A DNA stretch of 22,707 nucleotides from positions 1 to 22,707 of the forward strand of contig CAKVJR010000018.1 of the NCBI GenBank assembly GCA_934754855.1. The letters run 5' to 3'. The translations under genes were made by a program, and so were the position numbers. Shown here piece after piece: positions 22,707-22,707 of the stretch. The notes beneath the pieces were generated by a model that did not search any database, was not told where the DNA came from, and saw only the letters and a list, made by a program, of their open reading frames with translations. Source of the DNA: an uncultured Candidatus Melainabacteria bacterium. Its GTDB lineage: Bacteria > Cyanobacteriota > Vampirovibrionia > Gastranaerophilales > Gastranaerophilaceae. The number at the start of each line of letters is the position of its first letter. Position 1 is the stretch's first letter.

Positions 22707-22707
22707 C

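Overview
The window is 22.7 kb of AT-rich bacterial chromosome (roughly one third G+C by eye), densely packed, with housekeeping genes and accessory genes interleaved. The gene set suggests a gut- or water-dwelling anaerobe: a rubredoxin, an FrhB-like Fe-S protein, two radical SAM enzymes, a type I-beta DAHP synthase, a Ski2-like helicase and a short DprA-like Rossmann protein. From recall of such gene sets I favour the non-photosynthetic cyanobacterial sister lineage (Melainabacteria/Vampirovibrionia, e.g. Gastranaerophilales); a low-GC Firmicute is the main alternative. No 16S or other decisive marker is present, so this placement is inference.

Region 1 (1-4485, + strand) is the end of a surface-polysaccharide locus: the 3' part of a polysaccharide pyruvyl transferase, an FrhB-like iron-sulfur protein, a Wzx-type flippase, and a Wzz-type chain-length protein with an unusual cytoplasmic C-terminal domain. 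A 430-base gap (4486-4915) follows, containing repeated GATAATA motifs in both orientations.

Region 2 (4916-10036) begins with an MnmD-like tRNA-wobble methyltransferase whose 3' end overlaps an FAD-dependent oxidoreductase. A convergent minus-strand block follows: a short DprA-like protein, a soluble protein joining a DUF4177-like domain to the cytoplasmic domain of FlhA/FHIPEP, and an unrecognised 174-residue protein.

Region 3 (10131-15483, + strand) is a housekeeping run: clpP, ffh, a Thermotoga-type DAHP synthase and a Ski2-like DEVH helicase whose GTG start overlaps the preceding stop.

Region 4 (15528-22706) holds an unrecognised GDPCYV-motif protein, a membrane-anchored SGNH-hydrolase-like protein, a 45-residue rubredoxin, the decayed remains of another SGNH paralogue, and then a long minus-strand series: (partial radical SAM) - radical SAM - second SGNH protein - MATE transporter - ilvA - ridA. 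IlvA and RidA form a functional pair: RidA clears the reactive enamine/imine intermediates released by IlvA.

The most unusual points are the soluble FlhA-C-like protein with a new N-terminal partner, the MnmD/FAD-oxidoreductase overlap that resembles a split bifunctional MnmC, and the SGNH family. In that family two intact copies and one dead copy all carry a -10 box ending exactly 6 bases before the ATG, which predicts leaderless mRNAs.
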